Below the pieces are notes generated by a model. That model saw nothing but the letters and a program-made list of their open reading frames with translations. It made no database searches and was not told the origin of the DNA. Below are positions 46,818 to 55,470 of a stretch of DNA of 64,000 nt, piece after piece (position 1 is the stretch's first letter; each line of letters begins with the position of its first letter). The DNA comes from Mycolicibacter sinensis (lineage in GTDB: Bacteria > Actinomycetota > Actinomycetes > Mycobacteriales > Mycobacteriaceae), in NCBI RefSeq assembly GCF_001667375.1, contig NZ_LZIN01000038.1, positions 166,806 through 230,805 on the forward strand. The letters run 5' to 3'. Made by a program: the position numbers and the translations under genes.

Positions 46818-47950
46818 GCCGCGGCCTCAAGCTCTACCTGGTCGTCGGTGCGGCCGCGCTGGTGCTGGCCGTCACCGGCGCCGCGGTCGCACCGCAGCTG
46901 ATTCCCGACCTGCCGCGGGTCGCCGTGCACAAGACCCGGGTGACCGCCCAATTCCAAGACGCCGTCGGCCTTTACACCGGCAACGGGGTGTCGGTGCTGG
47001 GCATGGACGTCGGCAAGGTCACCAGCATCACTCCCAAGGGCGGCTACGTCGAGGTCAAGCTCGCCATCGACGCGCGCGTCGACATCCCCGCCGACGTCGA
47101 GGCCGTCACCGTGTCCTCCTCGGTACTCACCGACCGTCACGTCGAGCTCACCCCGGCCTACACCGGCGGGCCCAAACTGCGCAATGGCGACGTGCTGGGT
47201 CTGGACCGCACCCGCACGCCGGTGGAGTTCGAACGGACCCTGGCGATGATGCACAAGCTGGGCAGCGCGCTACGGGGCGACGAGCACAACCAAGGCCCAC
47301 TGGGCGAATTCGTGGCGCTGGGATCGCAGATCACCCTCGGCAATGGACCCGACATCAAGGCGACACTGGGCCGGCTCTCCGAAGCCCTGCAAGTCGGATC
47401 GGACAAGGGCGCGCACAGCAAGAAAACCATCCAGACGATCATCACAGGCGTCGCCGAACTCAGCGAGGCAGCATCCCGAAACGACGCCGCCCTACGCGAA
47501 TTCGGCTCCTACATCCACCAGCTCAGCGACATCCTGGCCGCAGAGAACCTCGGCGCCGGAAACACCGGAGCCAAGATCAACCGGCTGCTCGCCGAGACCT
47601 CGCGGCTGCTGGAAGGCAACCAGGACCGGCTGCGCGACGCCTTCACCGGTGTTCGCACGGTTGCGACCACGTTGACCGACAACGAACGCGACCTCCGCGA
47701 GATCCTCGACGTGGCGCCGCTGTTCATCGACAACTTCTACAACGTCATCGATGAGAACTCGGGCAGTCTGCGGGCGCACCTGCTGCTGGGAAAGACGTTG
47801 CTCAACAGTCAGTTCGGCAAGGAGGTCTGCAACTTGATGGGCCTGCGGCAGCTCGCGTGCGCGACCGGCACGTTGCAAGATTACGGGCCGGACTTCGGGT
47901 TGGGCAGCATGCTCGACCTGATGCAGGACGGGATCGGAGGGCAGCCATGA
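46814..47950 (+). CDS. Mce-family protein MceD
   Basis: A 378-aa Mce protein. An N-terminal hydrophobic segment (KLYLVVGAAALVLAVTGAAV) is followed by the MCE domain with VTAQFQDAVGLYTGNGVSVL and GMDVGKVTSI, then helical tunnel segments. ATG 46814 overlaps mceC (ATGA), and the end overlaps mceE. Confidence 0.9.
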   Translation: MSRGLKLYLVVGAAALVLAVTGAAVAPQLIPDLPRVAVHKTRVTAQFQDAVGLYTGNGVSVLGMDVGKVTSITPKGGYVEVKLAIDARVDIPADVEAVTVSSSVLTDRHVELTPAYTGGPKLRNGDVLGLDRTRTPVEFERTLAMMHKLGSALRGDEHNQGPLGEFVALGSQITLGNGPDIKATLGRLSEALQVGSDKGAHSKKTIQTIITGVAELSEAASRNDAALREFGSYIHQLSDILAAENLGAGNTGAKINRLLAETSRLLEGNQDRLRDAFTGVRTVATTLTDNERDLREILDVAPLFIDNFYNVIDENSGSLRAHLLLGKTLLNSQFGKEVCNLMGLRQLACATGTLQDYGPDFGLGSMLDLMQDGIGGQP

Positions 47951-49062
47951 GACGGCCGACGGGGCTCGCTCGCGGGGCTCGCGCGGCGGTCGCGGCCGCG
48001 ACGGCGCTGCTGACGGTCGGGTGCGGCCTGGATCTGGAAAGCGTGGCCCTGCCCGCACCCGGTGGTGGTGGGCCCTACTACACCATCACCGCCGTCTTCT
48101 CCGACGCCCTGAACCTGCCGGAGAAGGCCAAGGTGCGGTTATATGGGGCGCAGATCGGTGAGGTCGAATCGATTCGGGCGCAGGACTTCAACGCCTACAT
48201 CACCATGCGGATCAAATCCGCCGTGCCACTGTATGCCGGCAGCACCGCCGAACTGCGCTCGGCCACCCCGCTCGGCGACATCTTCGTCCAGATCTGGCCC
48301 GACAAGGACCGGCCCGAGGACGCTCCACTGCTGCACACCGGCTCGGTGTTGCCGCTGGAATCGACCGCCAACGCTCCGACCATCGAGGAACTGATCAGCT
48401 CGATGGCGATGCTGGTCAACGGCGGCACGGTGCGCCACCTGGTGTCCATGCTCACCGGCGCGGGCAAGGCGGTCGGCGGGCGAGGCGAGAAGCTCGGCCT
48501 GCTGCTGGACCAGACCGCGACCCTGCTGTCCCGGATGAGCGCCCGCTCGCAGCAGCTGGACCTGACCCTGCGCAGATCATCGGAGTTGGCCGCGACCATG
48601 TCGGCGCGCCAGAACACCTTCGATGATTCCTTGACCCGCCTGGCGCCGGCCCTCAACGTCATCTCCGACAACACCTCCGACTTGATCGACCTGGTCGATA
48701 CCGGGGCGCGAATCACCCGTCAACTGTCCCGATTCCCGTCGCTGCAAGGCGCCGATACCCGCAGTGTGAGCGCCGATCTCAACAAGCTGGCGCGGGTGTT
48801 CAACGAGATCGCCGTCGACCCCGAACTGTCGCTGATGTCGTTCAACCGGTTCCTGGGCATCTTGATGAAGACCTTGAACGGCCCCGCCGCACACGTCAAA
48901 GGAGAGATCGACAAGATCACGCTGGTGCCCTGGCCCGACAAGAACTACCCCGGCGACCCCGAATTCCACTGGACCGACGGCACCGACTGGCATCTGATGA
49001 TCGGCGACCTGCGCTACGAGTGGAACATGCTGCTGTCCCGGATCTACGGAGCGCAGCGATGA
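47947..49062 (+). CDS. Mce-family lipoprotein MceE
   Basis: A 371-aa Mce protein with a lipoprotein-type signal. The N-terminus is basic and alanine-rich and ends LLTVGCGL, with the putative lipid-modified Cys at residue 26. The MCE domain follows (YTITAVFSDALNLPEKAKV). MceE is the lipoprotein member of nearly every Mce operon (LprK/LprN type). ATG 47947 overlaps mceD by 4 bp. Confidence 0.9.
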   Translation: MRRPTGLARGARAAVAAATALLTVGCGLDLESVALPAPGGGGPYYTITAVFSDALNLPEKAKVRLYGAQIGEVESIRAQDFNAYITMRIKSAVPLYAGSTAELRSATPLGDIFVQIWPDKDRPEDAPLLHTGSVLPLESTANAPTIEELISSMAMLVNGGTVRHLVSMLTGAGKAVGGRGEKLGLLLDQTATLLSRMSARSQQLDLTLRRSSELAATMSARQNTFDDSLTRLAPALNVISDNTSDLIDLVDTGARITRQLSRFPSLQGADTRSVSADLNKLARVFNEIAVDPELSLMSFNRFLGILMKTLNGPAAHVKGEIDKITLVPWPDKNYPGDPEFHWTDGTDWHLMIGDLRYEWNMLLSRIYGAQR

Positions 49063-50330
49063 GACCCTTCCTCGACCTCCTCGACCTGTTCGCCCGGCTC
49101 GGTGTATGGCTGGTGCAGGCCGGCTATCGGCGCCGTATTCTGTTGTCCGGCATCGGCTTGGCGCTGACCACGGTGGTGGCGGCGGCCTACGTGACGATCT
49201 TCGGCGTCGGGATCAACCCGGCGCAGAAGACGATCTCGGTGCGGGTGCTGCTCCCACAATCCGGCGGGCTGCTGGTCAACCAGGACGTCACCCTGCGCGG
49301 CATCCCGATCGGCCGGGTCACCGACGTGCACCTGACCCCGGCCGGAGCCGAGGCCGTCGTCGCGGTACGCGCAGATCGGCCCATTCCCCGCGACACCCGG
49401 GTGCGGGTGTCCGGGCTGTCGGTGGCCGGTGAGCAATACCTCGACTTCCGTCCCGACCACGACAACGGGCCCTACCTGGCCAACGGATCGCTGGTCGGCC
49501 AGGAGCAGACCAGCGTGCCGGTGTCGTTGCCCCAGATCATCGACGACAGTCGCGGCGCGCTGGGCCAGGTCGACGCCGAGAAGCTGACGGCGGTGTTCAG
49601 CGAGCTTCGGGTCAGCCCGCAGGGCGGCAAGAAACTGTCGGCGCTGCTGGACGGCACGGTGCTGTTGGCCTCGACGCTCGATGGGGTCCTGCCGGAGACC
49701 GTCAGCATGCTCCGCAACACCCGGATCACGTTCACCACCTTCAGCGATGTCGCACCAGGGTTGAGCGGCACCAGCACTGACCTCCAGCAGATCCTCGGCG
49801 GCGTCAACAAGATGGACGGCGGTTTCCGCACGCTTGTCGATCTCGGCAGCACCGAACTCGGCCAGGTCGACAGTTTCATCGGCGACAACCGGGAGAACGT
49901 CTACGCACTGCTGGGCAACCTGACCACCCTGTCGCAGATTTTCTACCTGCGGGTGCCGGCCCTGCAGGACCTGTGGCGCCCCGATCACGGCTCCCTGGTG
50001 GATCGGCTGGCCGGCACCGTGCACGACGGCGGCATCTGGGTGATCGCCGACATCTACCCCCGGCACCGCTGCGACTACAACCTGCCGCGAAAGCCGCCGT
50101 CGGCGGTGAATTTCCCCGCCCCGTACCGCTACACCTACTGCCCCGACGACGACCCGTCGCTACTGGTTCGCGGTGCACGCAATGCGCCACGCCCCCCGGG
50201 TGACGACACCGCCGGGCCGCCGGCGGGCCACGACCCGCTGGCGACCCTGGAACCGCCGCCGGTCTACCCGCCCTACACCTTGCCCACGCCTGACGGCGGC
50301 CCGCAGCTGCCCGCATGGATCCCCAATTGA
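49059..50330 (+). CDS. Mce-family protein MceF
   Basis: A 423-aa Mce protein that completes the A-F set. After a membrane anchor (about residues 24-45) comes the MCE domain, with ISVRVLLPQSGGLLVNQDVT and GIPIGRVTDVHL. The C-terminus is proline-rich (LEPPPVYPPYTLPTPDGGP), which may reach through the cell wall. It overlaps mceE by 4 bp and is followed by two Mce-associated genes. Confidence 0.9.
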   Translation: MRPFLDLLDLFARLGVWLVQAGYRRRILLSGIGLALTTVVAAAYVTIFGVGINPAQKTISVRVLLPQSGGLLVNQDVTLRGIPIGRVTDVHLTPAGAEAVVAVRADRPIPRDTRVRVSGLSVAGEQYLDFRPDHDNGPYLANGSLVGQEQTSVPVSLPQIIDDSRGALGQVDAEKLTAVFSELRVSPQGGKKLSALLDGTVLLASTLDGVLPETVSMLRNTRITFTTFSDVAPGLSGTSTDLQQILGGVNKMDGGFRTLVDLGSTELGQVDSFIGDNRENVYALLGNLTTLSQIFYLRVPALQDLWRPDHGSLVDRLAGTVHDGGIWVIADIYPRHRCDYNLPRKPPSAVNFPAPYRYTYCPDDDPSLLVRGARNAPRPPGDDTAGPPAGHDPLATLEPPPVYPPYTLPTPDGGPQLPAWIPN

Positions 50331-50347
50331 CGAGAAAGCCGAGCCAC

Positions 50348-50941
50348 ATGCGAAAAACCGCCGACCCGGACGTCTTCGACCAACTCGACGACCAACTCGA
50401 GGCGGATGCGCCCGACGCGGAGACCACCGAAAACCTACCCGTGGCGCCGGCCGTGCCGCCGGCCCGGCGCCGCCGGGCAGCGGCGGCCCTGGTGGCCACT
50501 CTGCTGATCGGCGCCCTGGCGTACTCCGGATACGCCGGATGGCGCCTGCACCAAGTCGATGCGCGCGCCGCCGCCGGGCAGGCCGCCCTGGCGGCCGCCA
50601 AGGACTACGCCGTCGTGTTGACGACCCTGGACACCGCCGACATCGACGGCAATTACGCCCGCGCCCTCGACGGTGCAACCGGCCAGTTCAAGGACGCCTA
50701 CACCCTGGGGGCCAAGCAGTTACGTCAGATCCTGATCGACAACAAAGCTTCCGGCAAAGGCATCGTCCTCGACGCGGCCCTCAAATCCGCGGCCCCCAAC
50801 CGGGTGGAGGTCTTGCTGTTCGTGGACCAGTCCATCACCAACGCGGTCCGCTCCGAACCCCGCCTCGACCGCAACCGCATCCAGATGACCATGGAACGCA
50901 TCGACGAACGGTGGCTGGCCAGCAGGGTGGATCTGATTTGA
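50348..50941 (+). CDS. Mce-associated membrane protein (first)
   Basis: A 197-aa Mam-type protein. A charged N-terminus (RRKTAD/DQLDDQLEAD-like acidic stretch) is followed by one transmembrane helix (about 45-63) and a periplasmic NTF2-like domain with AAAKDYAVVLTTLDTADIDG and LLFVDQSITNA. I take ATG 50348, with GAGAAAG upstream; a TTG at 50327 overlapping the mceF stop is an alternative. Such proteins stabilise or assist the Mce transporter. Confidence 0.8.
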   Translation: MRKTADPDVFDQLDDQLEADAPDAETTENLPVAPAVPPARRRRAAAALVATLLIGALAYSGYAGWRLHQVDARAAAGQAALAAAKDYAVVLTTLDTADIDGNYARALDGATGQFKDAYTLGAKQLRQILIDNKASGKGIVLDAALKSAAPNRVEVLLFVDQSITNAVRSEPRLDRNRIQMTMERIDERWLASRVDLI

Positions 50942-50961
50942 GCAGCGAAGAGGGGCAACGG

Positions 50962-51477
50962 ATGACGACGCGACTGCGGCGCATCGTGCGCCCGGCCGCC
51001 GTGCTCTGCGCGGTCGGGGTACTAAGCGGCACCGGATATCAGAGTTGGCTGCTCTACCAGCACCACCGGTCGGGTGTTGCCGGCCGGGAAGCGCTGGACG
51101 CCGCAGCGTCATACGCGGTGTTGCTCACGACCGCGAATCCGGCCACCGTCGACCGCCAGATCACCGAGCTGCTTGACCGCTCGACCGGCACCTTCCACGA
51201 CCGCTACGCCAAGCAGAGCGCCGAGCTTCGCGCGATGCTGATCGCCAACCAGGTGACCACCAGCGGCACCGTTGTCGACTCGGCGGTGAAGTCGGCCGGC
51301 GCCGCCACCGCGACCGTGTTGCTGTTCGTCGAGCAGACGTTTACCAGCGCGGCACTGAAACCCTCGGACCCGATCGCCGAGGCGCCGCCCGACATCACCG
51401 CCATGACGATCACCCTGCGCAAGGAAGCCGGACGCTGGCTGACCAGCGACGTGATGGCAGGACAACAACAACCATGA
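50962..51477 (+). CDS. Mce-associated membrane protein (second)
   Basis: A 171-aa Mam-type protein with the same plan as its neighbour: an N-terminal transmembrane helix (about 10-27), then AAASYAVLLTTANPATVDRQ and VLLFVEQTFTSA in an NTF2-like periplasmic domain. It looks like an ancient tandem duplication of the preceding gene. ATG 50962 has GAAGAGGGG 7 bp upstream. Its end overlaps the next gene by ATGA. Confidence 0.8.
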   Translation: MTTRLRRIVRPAAVLCAVGVLSGTGYQSWLLYQHHRSGVAGREALDAAASYAVLLTTANPATVDRQITELLDRSTGTFHDRYAKQSAELRAMLIANQVTTSGTVVDSAVKSAGAATATVLLFVEQTFTSAALKPSDPIAEAPPDITAMTITLRKEAGRWLTSDVMAGQQQP

Positions 51478-52274
51478 GTACCCGCAACGCGGTCGGCCTC
51501 CTAGCCGCCGTGCTCGCCGCCGTCAGCACGGCCACCGCTCCGACCGCCGTCGGCTCCGCGCCGGGCTTCTGCGATGAGCTGCAGGCGAGCTGGGACGGGC
51601 AGCGCTGCACCACCCTGGTCGTGTCGTCGCGAAAGGCGGAGCGCTACATCGCCTTTGAGCTACCCGAGCCATTGCTCGACCAACCCGTGTCCGGCCCGGT
51701 CGTGCGCGACTTCTACCAGCGGCTGATGACCGGTTGGCGCGATTCGGGCGCCGAAGCGATACGAGACAGCAGCGCGATCGCCTATTACGACAGCTTTGCC
51801 GGCCCCGGCGCCGTGCAGTCGCTGGTCGTCCATGAGTGCCTGGAGCCCTTCGGGATGCAGGCCAACAACGCCTATCGCACCTTCGTCTTCGATCTGGCCG
51901 CCGGACGCCGCCTGGCCCTGGGCGACCTGTTCAAGCCCGGTGTCGACCCGATGCGCGTCATCGCCGCTGCGGCCGCGCCGGTGCTGCCGGCGGCGCTGGA
52001 TGCGGCGGCTCCCCCGCACGCCCCGAACACCTATCCGTTCACCCTGGCCGAATTCCAGCCCGGCCCGGCCGGGACCGGCTACGCCGGCGGTTACCGGGCT
52101 TTCGCGCTGTCCCCCGAAGAACTGATCCTCTACCTGCCCGATGCTCCGATGCTTCGGGAGGATCCGCAGCCGCCGGACCGACTCGTGTGGTCTATGGACG
52201 GCGGCGCGGTGATCGCCCGGGTGCCGCTGACCGCACTGTCGGCGGCACTGCGGCCGGAATACGGTGGAACATGA
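51474..52274 (+). CDS. Exported MPT64/RsiV-like (DUF3298) protein
   Basis: A 266-aa protein with an N-terminal Sec-type signal (hydrophobic residues about 5-27, cleavage near Val-Gly-Ser-Ala). The mature start, PGFCDELQASWDGQRCTTLV, has the paired cysteines and spacing of mycobacterial MPT64. The C-terminal half has the RsiV/DUF3298 pattern (YRAFALSPEELILYLPDAPM). MPT64 is a secreted protein of uncertain function. Here it is co-transcribed with Mce genes, which suggests a cell-envelope role. Confidence 0.72.
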   Translation: MSTRNAVGLLAAVLAAVSTATAPTAVGSAPGFCDELQASWDGQRCTTLVVSSRKAERYIAFELPEPLLDQPVSGPVVRDFYQRLMTGWRDSGAEAIRDSSAIAYYDSFAGPGAVQSLVVHECLEPFGMQANNAYRTFVFDLAAGRRLALGDLFKPGVDPMRVIAAAAAPVLPAALDAAAPPHAPNTYPFTLAEFQPGPAGTGYAGGYRAFALSPEELILYLPDAPMLREDPQPPDRLVWSMDGGAVIARVPLTALSAALRPEYGGT

Positions 52275-52330
52275 GCCAGCCCACATCGATCACCCCGATG
52301 AACCACACGATAGGAGGACCTCGAAGATGA
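52271..52330 (+). CDS. Tiny ORF coupling two operon genes (19 codons)
   Basis: ATG 52271 overlaps the stop of the MPT64-like gene (ATGA) and its own TGA overlaps the next ATG (ATGA at 52327). It would encode MSQPTSITPMNHTIGGPRR. The ribosome site TAGGAGGA for the next gene lies inside it. It may be a real peptide or only a translational relay; no homologue is recognised. Confidence 0.35.
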   Translation: MSQPTSITPMNHTIGGPRR

Positions 52331-52506
52331 TGCTTCTGGTGCGGCTCATCGATTTGGTCGTCAGCATGCTGCGAATCCTGGCCTCCCCCGAGGCCCGGCT
52401 GCTCCGCGCCGGGGTGCTGATGGTGCTGGCCTGCGGTGCGCTCTTGGGGGCGGCCGGTCTCCTCTGGGCACTCACCCAACTACCGCAGTACTTCGCCAGT
52501 CCCTAG
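52327..52506 (+). CDS. Small single-pass or two-pass membrane protein
   Basis: A 59-aa hydrophobic protein: MMLLVRLIDLVVSMLRIL, a short EARLL turn, then a second hydrophobic stretch VLMVLACGALLGAAGLLWAL. ATG 52327 is 9 bp after GGAGG. It is the second small membrane protein of this operon (the first is at 41300). Function unknown. Confidence 0.6.
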   Translation: MMLLVRLIDLVVSMLRILASPEARLLRAGVLMVLACGALLGAAGLLWALTQLPQYFASP

Positions 52507-52531
52507 CCGTTGTCTCGAAAGGATCGCTGAA

Positions 52532-53437
52532 ATGTCGACCTGCCACGAACAAGACGATGCTCGGCGCCGGCATCTCACCACCGCCGAGACCCGAATCCAG
52601 ATCGAGCAGTACACCCCGCGCTGGGACAACGAAAACTTCGATCTCACTGAGGCACTGGATTTTTGGTCAGCCTCCGCAGCCGCCGCGAACGTCGCCATGC
52701 AGATGTGCCACCCGGGTATCGGCTACGGGGTGGTGGAGAGCCGGGTCGAATCCGGTGCGCTGATGGAACATCCGTGGAAGCGACTGCTCACCACCGCCCA
52801 ATACATGGCACTCGCGGTGCTGGGCACCGACGAGGAACGCGACGCCTACCGGGAGGCGATCAACGTGGTGCACCGGCAGGTCCGTTCCACCGCGGACAGC
52901 CCGGTCAAATACAACGCCTTCGATCGCGATCTGCAACTATGGGTAGCGGCCTGCCTGTTCGTCTTCTACGAAGACACCTATCAATTGCTGCGCGGGAAGA
53001 TGACCGAAGAGCAAGCGGAGTACTTCTACCAGCATGCCCGGCCGCTCGCCACCGGTCTGCAGGTCACCGCTGAGCAGTGGCCGGCCAGCCGCGCCGAATT
53101 CGACACCTACTGGAATGCCACCTGCCAGACACTCGAAATGAGCGATCCGATCCGCGAGTACCTGATGCGACTATTCAACCTCAAGATGATCAACCCGATC
53201 CTCCGCGTGGTCTTCGCACCACTGCTGCGGTTCTTGTCGATCGGTTTTCTTCCCCCGATGTTCCGCGAGCTGCTCGACGTCGAATGGTCTGAGACCGAAC
53301 AGCGCCAGTTCGAGAATCTGTTCCTGTTCGTGTCGTTCGTGAACCGTTTCATCCCCCGGTTCATCCGCACGTTCAACTACAGCGTGGTGATGGCGGTCCT
53401 GCGCTATCGCATCCGCCGAGGCAAGGCGCTGCTCTGA
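52532..53437 (+). CDS. Oxygenase MpaB-family (DUF2236) protein, first copy
   Basis: A 301-aa mostly helical protein of the MpaB/DUF2236 family, related to latex-clearing and polyketide-type haem oxygenases. Features include MQMCHPGIGYGVVESRVES, INVVHRQVRSTADSPVKYNA, and the DLQLWVAACLFVFYEDTYQ helix that packs near the haem. ATG 52532 has GAAAGGA upstream. It is encoded directly before a second family member, suggesting a hetero-pair that oxidises a substrate imported by the Mce transporter. Confidence 0.75.
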   Translation: MSTCHEQDDARRRHLTTAETRIQIEQYTPRWDNENFDLTEALDFWSASAAAANVAMQMCHPGIGYGVVESRVESGALMEHPWKRLLTTAQYMALAVLGTDEERDAYREAINVVHRQVRSTADSPVKYNAFDRDLQLWVAACLFVFYEDTYQLLRGKMTEEQAEYFYQHARPLATGLQVTAEQWPASRAEFDTYWNATCQTLEMSDPIREYLMRLFNLKMINPILRVVFAPLLRFLSIGFLPPMFRELLDVEWSETEQRQFENLFLFVSFVNRFIPRFIRTFNYSVVMAVLRYRIRRGKALL

Positions 53438-53439
53438 TC

Positions 53440-54216
53440 ATGTCGCCCGCCACCGTGGACCAGTTGGACGCCGACAGCATGCTGTGGCATGTGCTGGCCG
53501 ACCGGCGCTTCCTGTTCGTGCTGCCCAGGGCGGTCTGCCTGCTGATGCTGCACCCGGGCATCGCCGCCGGCATCACCGAGCACGCGTTGATGCGCGATCG
53601 CATCTGGCTGCACAAGAAGCGCACCGTCACCCAGGCGGTCAACTACGCCTACACCGGTGTCGACTTGAGCCCGCAGATGCGGTTCTCCCACGAGCACGTC
53701 AAGGGCCTGGACAGCTTCGGCCAGAAATATCATGCGCTCAGCCCCGATACCTTCCATTTTCAGCATGCCGCTTACGTAGAGTCCCTCTTCGTCATGGTCA
53801 ACACCTTCATCCGGCCGCTCGACGGGCCCGAACACGAGCAGCTCTATCAGGAATGCTGCGCCTGGTACCGCAGGTACGGCATATCGAGCCGGTCGATGCC
53901 GCCGAGCTGGCCGGAGTTCCTCGATTACTTCGAGAACTACTGCGACACAAAACTGTTCGCCGGCCCGCACTTCGAACCGTACCGTGAGCAGATTTTCGCT
54001 CCCACCGACTGGTGGATGCGTGCGGTCCCGCACCCGGCCATCCGCGCGCTGCAGCATCCCCGTGCCCGAGAACTGACCGGAATCACCGTCACAGCCGCCG
54101 ACCGGCGATCGCTACGGCAGTTCGCCCGGCTGGCCCGCCTGTCCACCCTGGCACCACGGCACCACTGGAATGCCCGGGCGCGCGCGGCACTTGGCGTGAG
54201 GCGAGATTCCCCGTGA
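53440..54216 (+). CDS. Oxygenase MpaB-family (DUF2236) protein, second copy
   Basis: A 258-aa relative of the preceding protein. It keeps the opening LWHVLADRRFLFVLPRAVCL and LHPGIAAGITEH, and FHFQHAAYVESLFVMVNTFI in the middle. It is shorter at the C-terminus. The 2-bp gap and the later TGATG overlap with the regulator show tight co-expression. A haem-dependent oxygenase role is inferred from the family only. Confidence 0.75.
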   Translation: MSPATVDQLDADSMLWHVLADRRFLFVLPRAVCLLMLHPGIAAGITEHALMRDRIWLHKKRTVTQAVNYAYTGVDLSPQMRFSHEHVKGLDSFGQKYHALSPDTFHFQHAAYVESLFVMVNTFIRPLDGPEHEQLYQECCAWYRRYGISSRSMPPSWPEFLDYFENYCDTKLFAGPHFEPYREQIFAPTDWWMRAVPHPAIRALQHPRARELTGITVTAADRRSLRQFARLARLSTLAPRHHWNARARAALGVRRDSP

Positions 54217-55463
54217 TGCAAGATCTTTCTGAGGCGGCACCCCCGGTCCGGCGACGACCCAAGGACCGCAAGGAACAGATCGCCCGCGTCGCCGCCGAAG
54301 CCTTCAGTGCGCTCGGTTACCACTCGGTGCGGTTGGACGCCATCGCCGGCGAGGTCGGCATCTCCGCTCCGGCCCTCTACCGGCACTACGCCAGCAAGTA
54401 CGACCTGTTCCGCGACGCCGTGCTGGCGCTGAGCCAGCAACTGGTCGCCGCTACCGATCTGGCTACCGATCCAGCGGCCGGACCTGACGTCGAGCCGGTG
54501 CTCCATCGGCGGGTGCAGGCCATTATCGATGTCGCACTACGCAATCGGGAATCCGGTGGCCTCTACCGCTGGCAGTCGCGCTACCTCCGAGAAGCCGACG
54601 AGGCCCGCCTCGTCGATCAGTTGCGGCTGATCAACCGCCGCCTGCAGGAGCCACTGGCCGAGCTGCGTCCCGCCTCGACCGTCTTGCAGCGCCGGATGCT
54701 GTCGGCCGGACTGCTCAGCGTCGCCGGCGGCATCGCCGACCATCGCGTGCGTGCACCGGCCGAGGACATCAGGGACATACTGACCGGGGCATCATCGGCG
54801 TTGCTGAACGCGGAGTTGCCCACGCCGGACGATTTTTCGCCCGGGGCGCCCGCGTGGCGCATCTTCACCCCGGACGCTGGAACCTACGAAGCACTGTTGC
54901 ACGCCTCAATGATGCTGTTCCACCAGCACGGCTACGCTGAAACCAGCATGGCCCAGATCGCCAAGGCGGCCGGCGTGCGCGTCGCGGGCATTTACCGGTA
55001 TTTTCCCGGCAAGGCCGACATCCTCAGCACCGCGCTACGGCGCTCCTCCGACCGGCTGTCGGCGGAATTGTCCCGGGTCAACAGCAACCGGCCGCAACCG
55101 CGAGAAGCGTTGACCCAACTGGTCGATGCTTTCGTCGCCACCTCGTTCGCCAACCCGGAGCTGGCCTCGGTCTACTACAGCGAACGGGTCAATCTCACGC
55201 CGGACGACCAGAAGGTGCTGCGCAACGTGCAGCGGTCCACCATCGACTCATGGGTCGCGTTGCTCATCGCGGTGCGCCCCGAGCTCACCGCAACCCACGC
55301 TCGTTTCCTGGCCCACGCGGCGATGGGCCTGGTCGTCGACGTCGGCCGCCTGGTGCACTACGACCGGCCCGAAACCGACGCGGCGGGATCACCGGCCACC
55401 AACCGCGCCTACCCCCAGGCGTGCGTGCGCGCGCTGATGCACGCCGTGCTCTTCGATACCTGA
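54216..55463 (+). CDS. Tandem-domain TetR regulator, Mce3R-like architecture
   Basis: A 415-aa protein with two complete TetR modules. The first helix-turn-helix is IAGEVGISAPALYRHY (about 43-58) and the second is IAKAAGVRVAGIYRYF (about 248-263), each followed by its own ligand-binding-type domain. This tandem layout and length match Mce3R (Rv1963c), the repressor of the mce3 operon. It is the last gene of the Mce operon (TGATG overlap) rather than upstream. It probably autoregulates the operon, and the two palindromes at 40951 and 40993 are candidate sites. Confidence 0.85.
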   Translation: MQDLSEAAPPVRRRPKDRKEQIARVAAEAFSALGYHSVRLDAIAGEVGISAPALYRHYASKYDLFRDAVLALSQQLVAATDLATDPAAGPDVEPVLHRRVQAIIDVALRNRESGGLYRWQSRYLREADEARLVDQLRLINRRLQEPLAELRPASTVLQRRMLSAGLLSVAGGIADHRVRAPAEDIRDILTGASSALLNAELPTPDDFSPGAPAWRIFTPDAGTYEALLHASMMLFHQHGYAETSMAQIAKAAGVRVAGIYRYFPGKADILSTALRRSSDRLSAELSRVNSNRPQPREALTQLVDAFVATSFANPELASVYYSERVNLTPDDQKVLRNVQRSTIDSWVALLIAVRPELTATHARFLAHAAMGLVVDVGRLVHYDRPETDAAGSPATNRAYPQACVRALMHAVLFDT

Positions 55464-55470
55464 CGACCCG

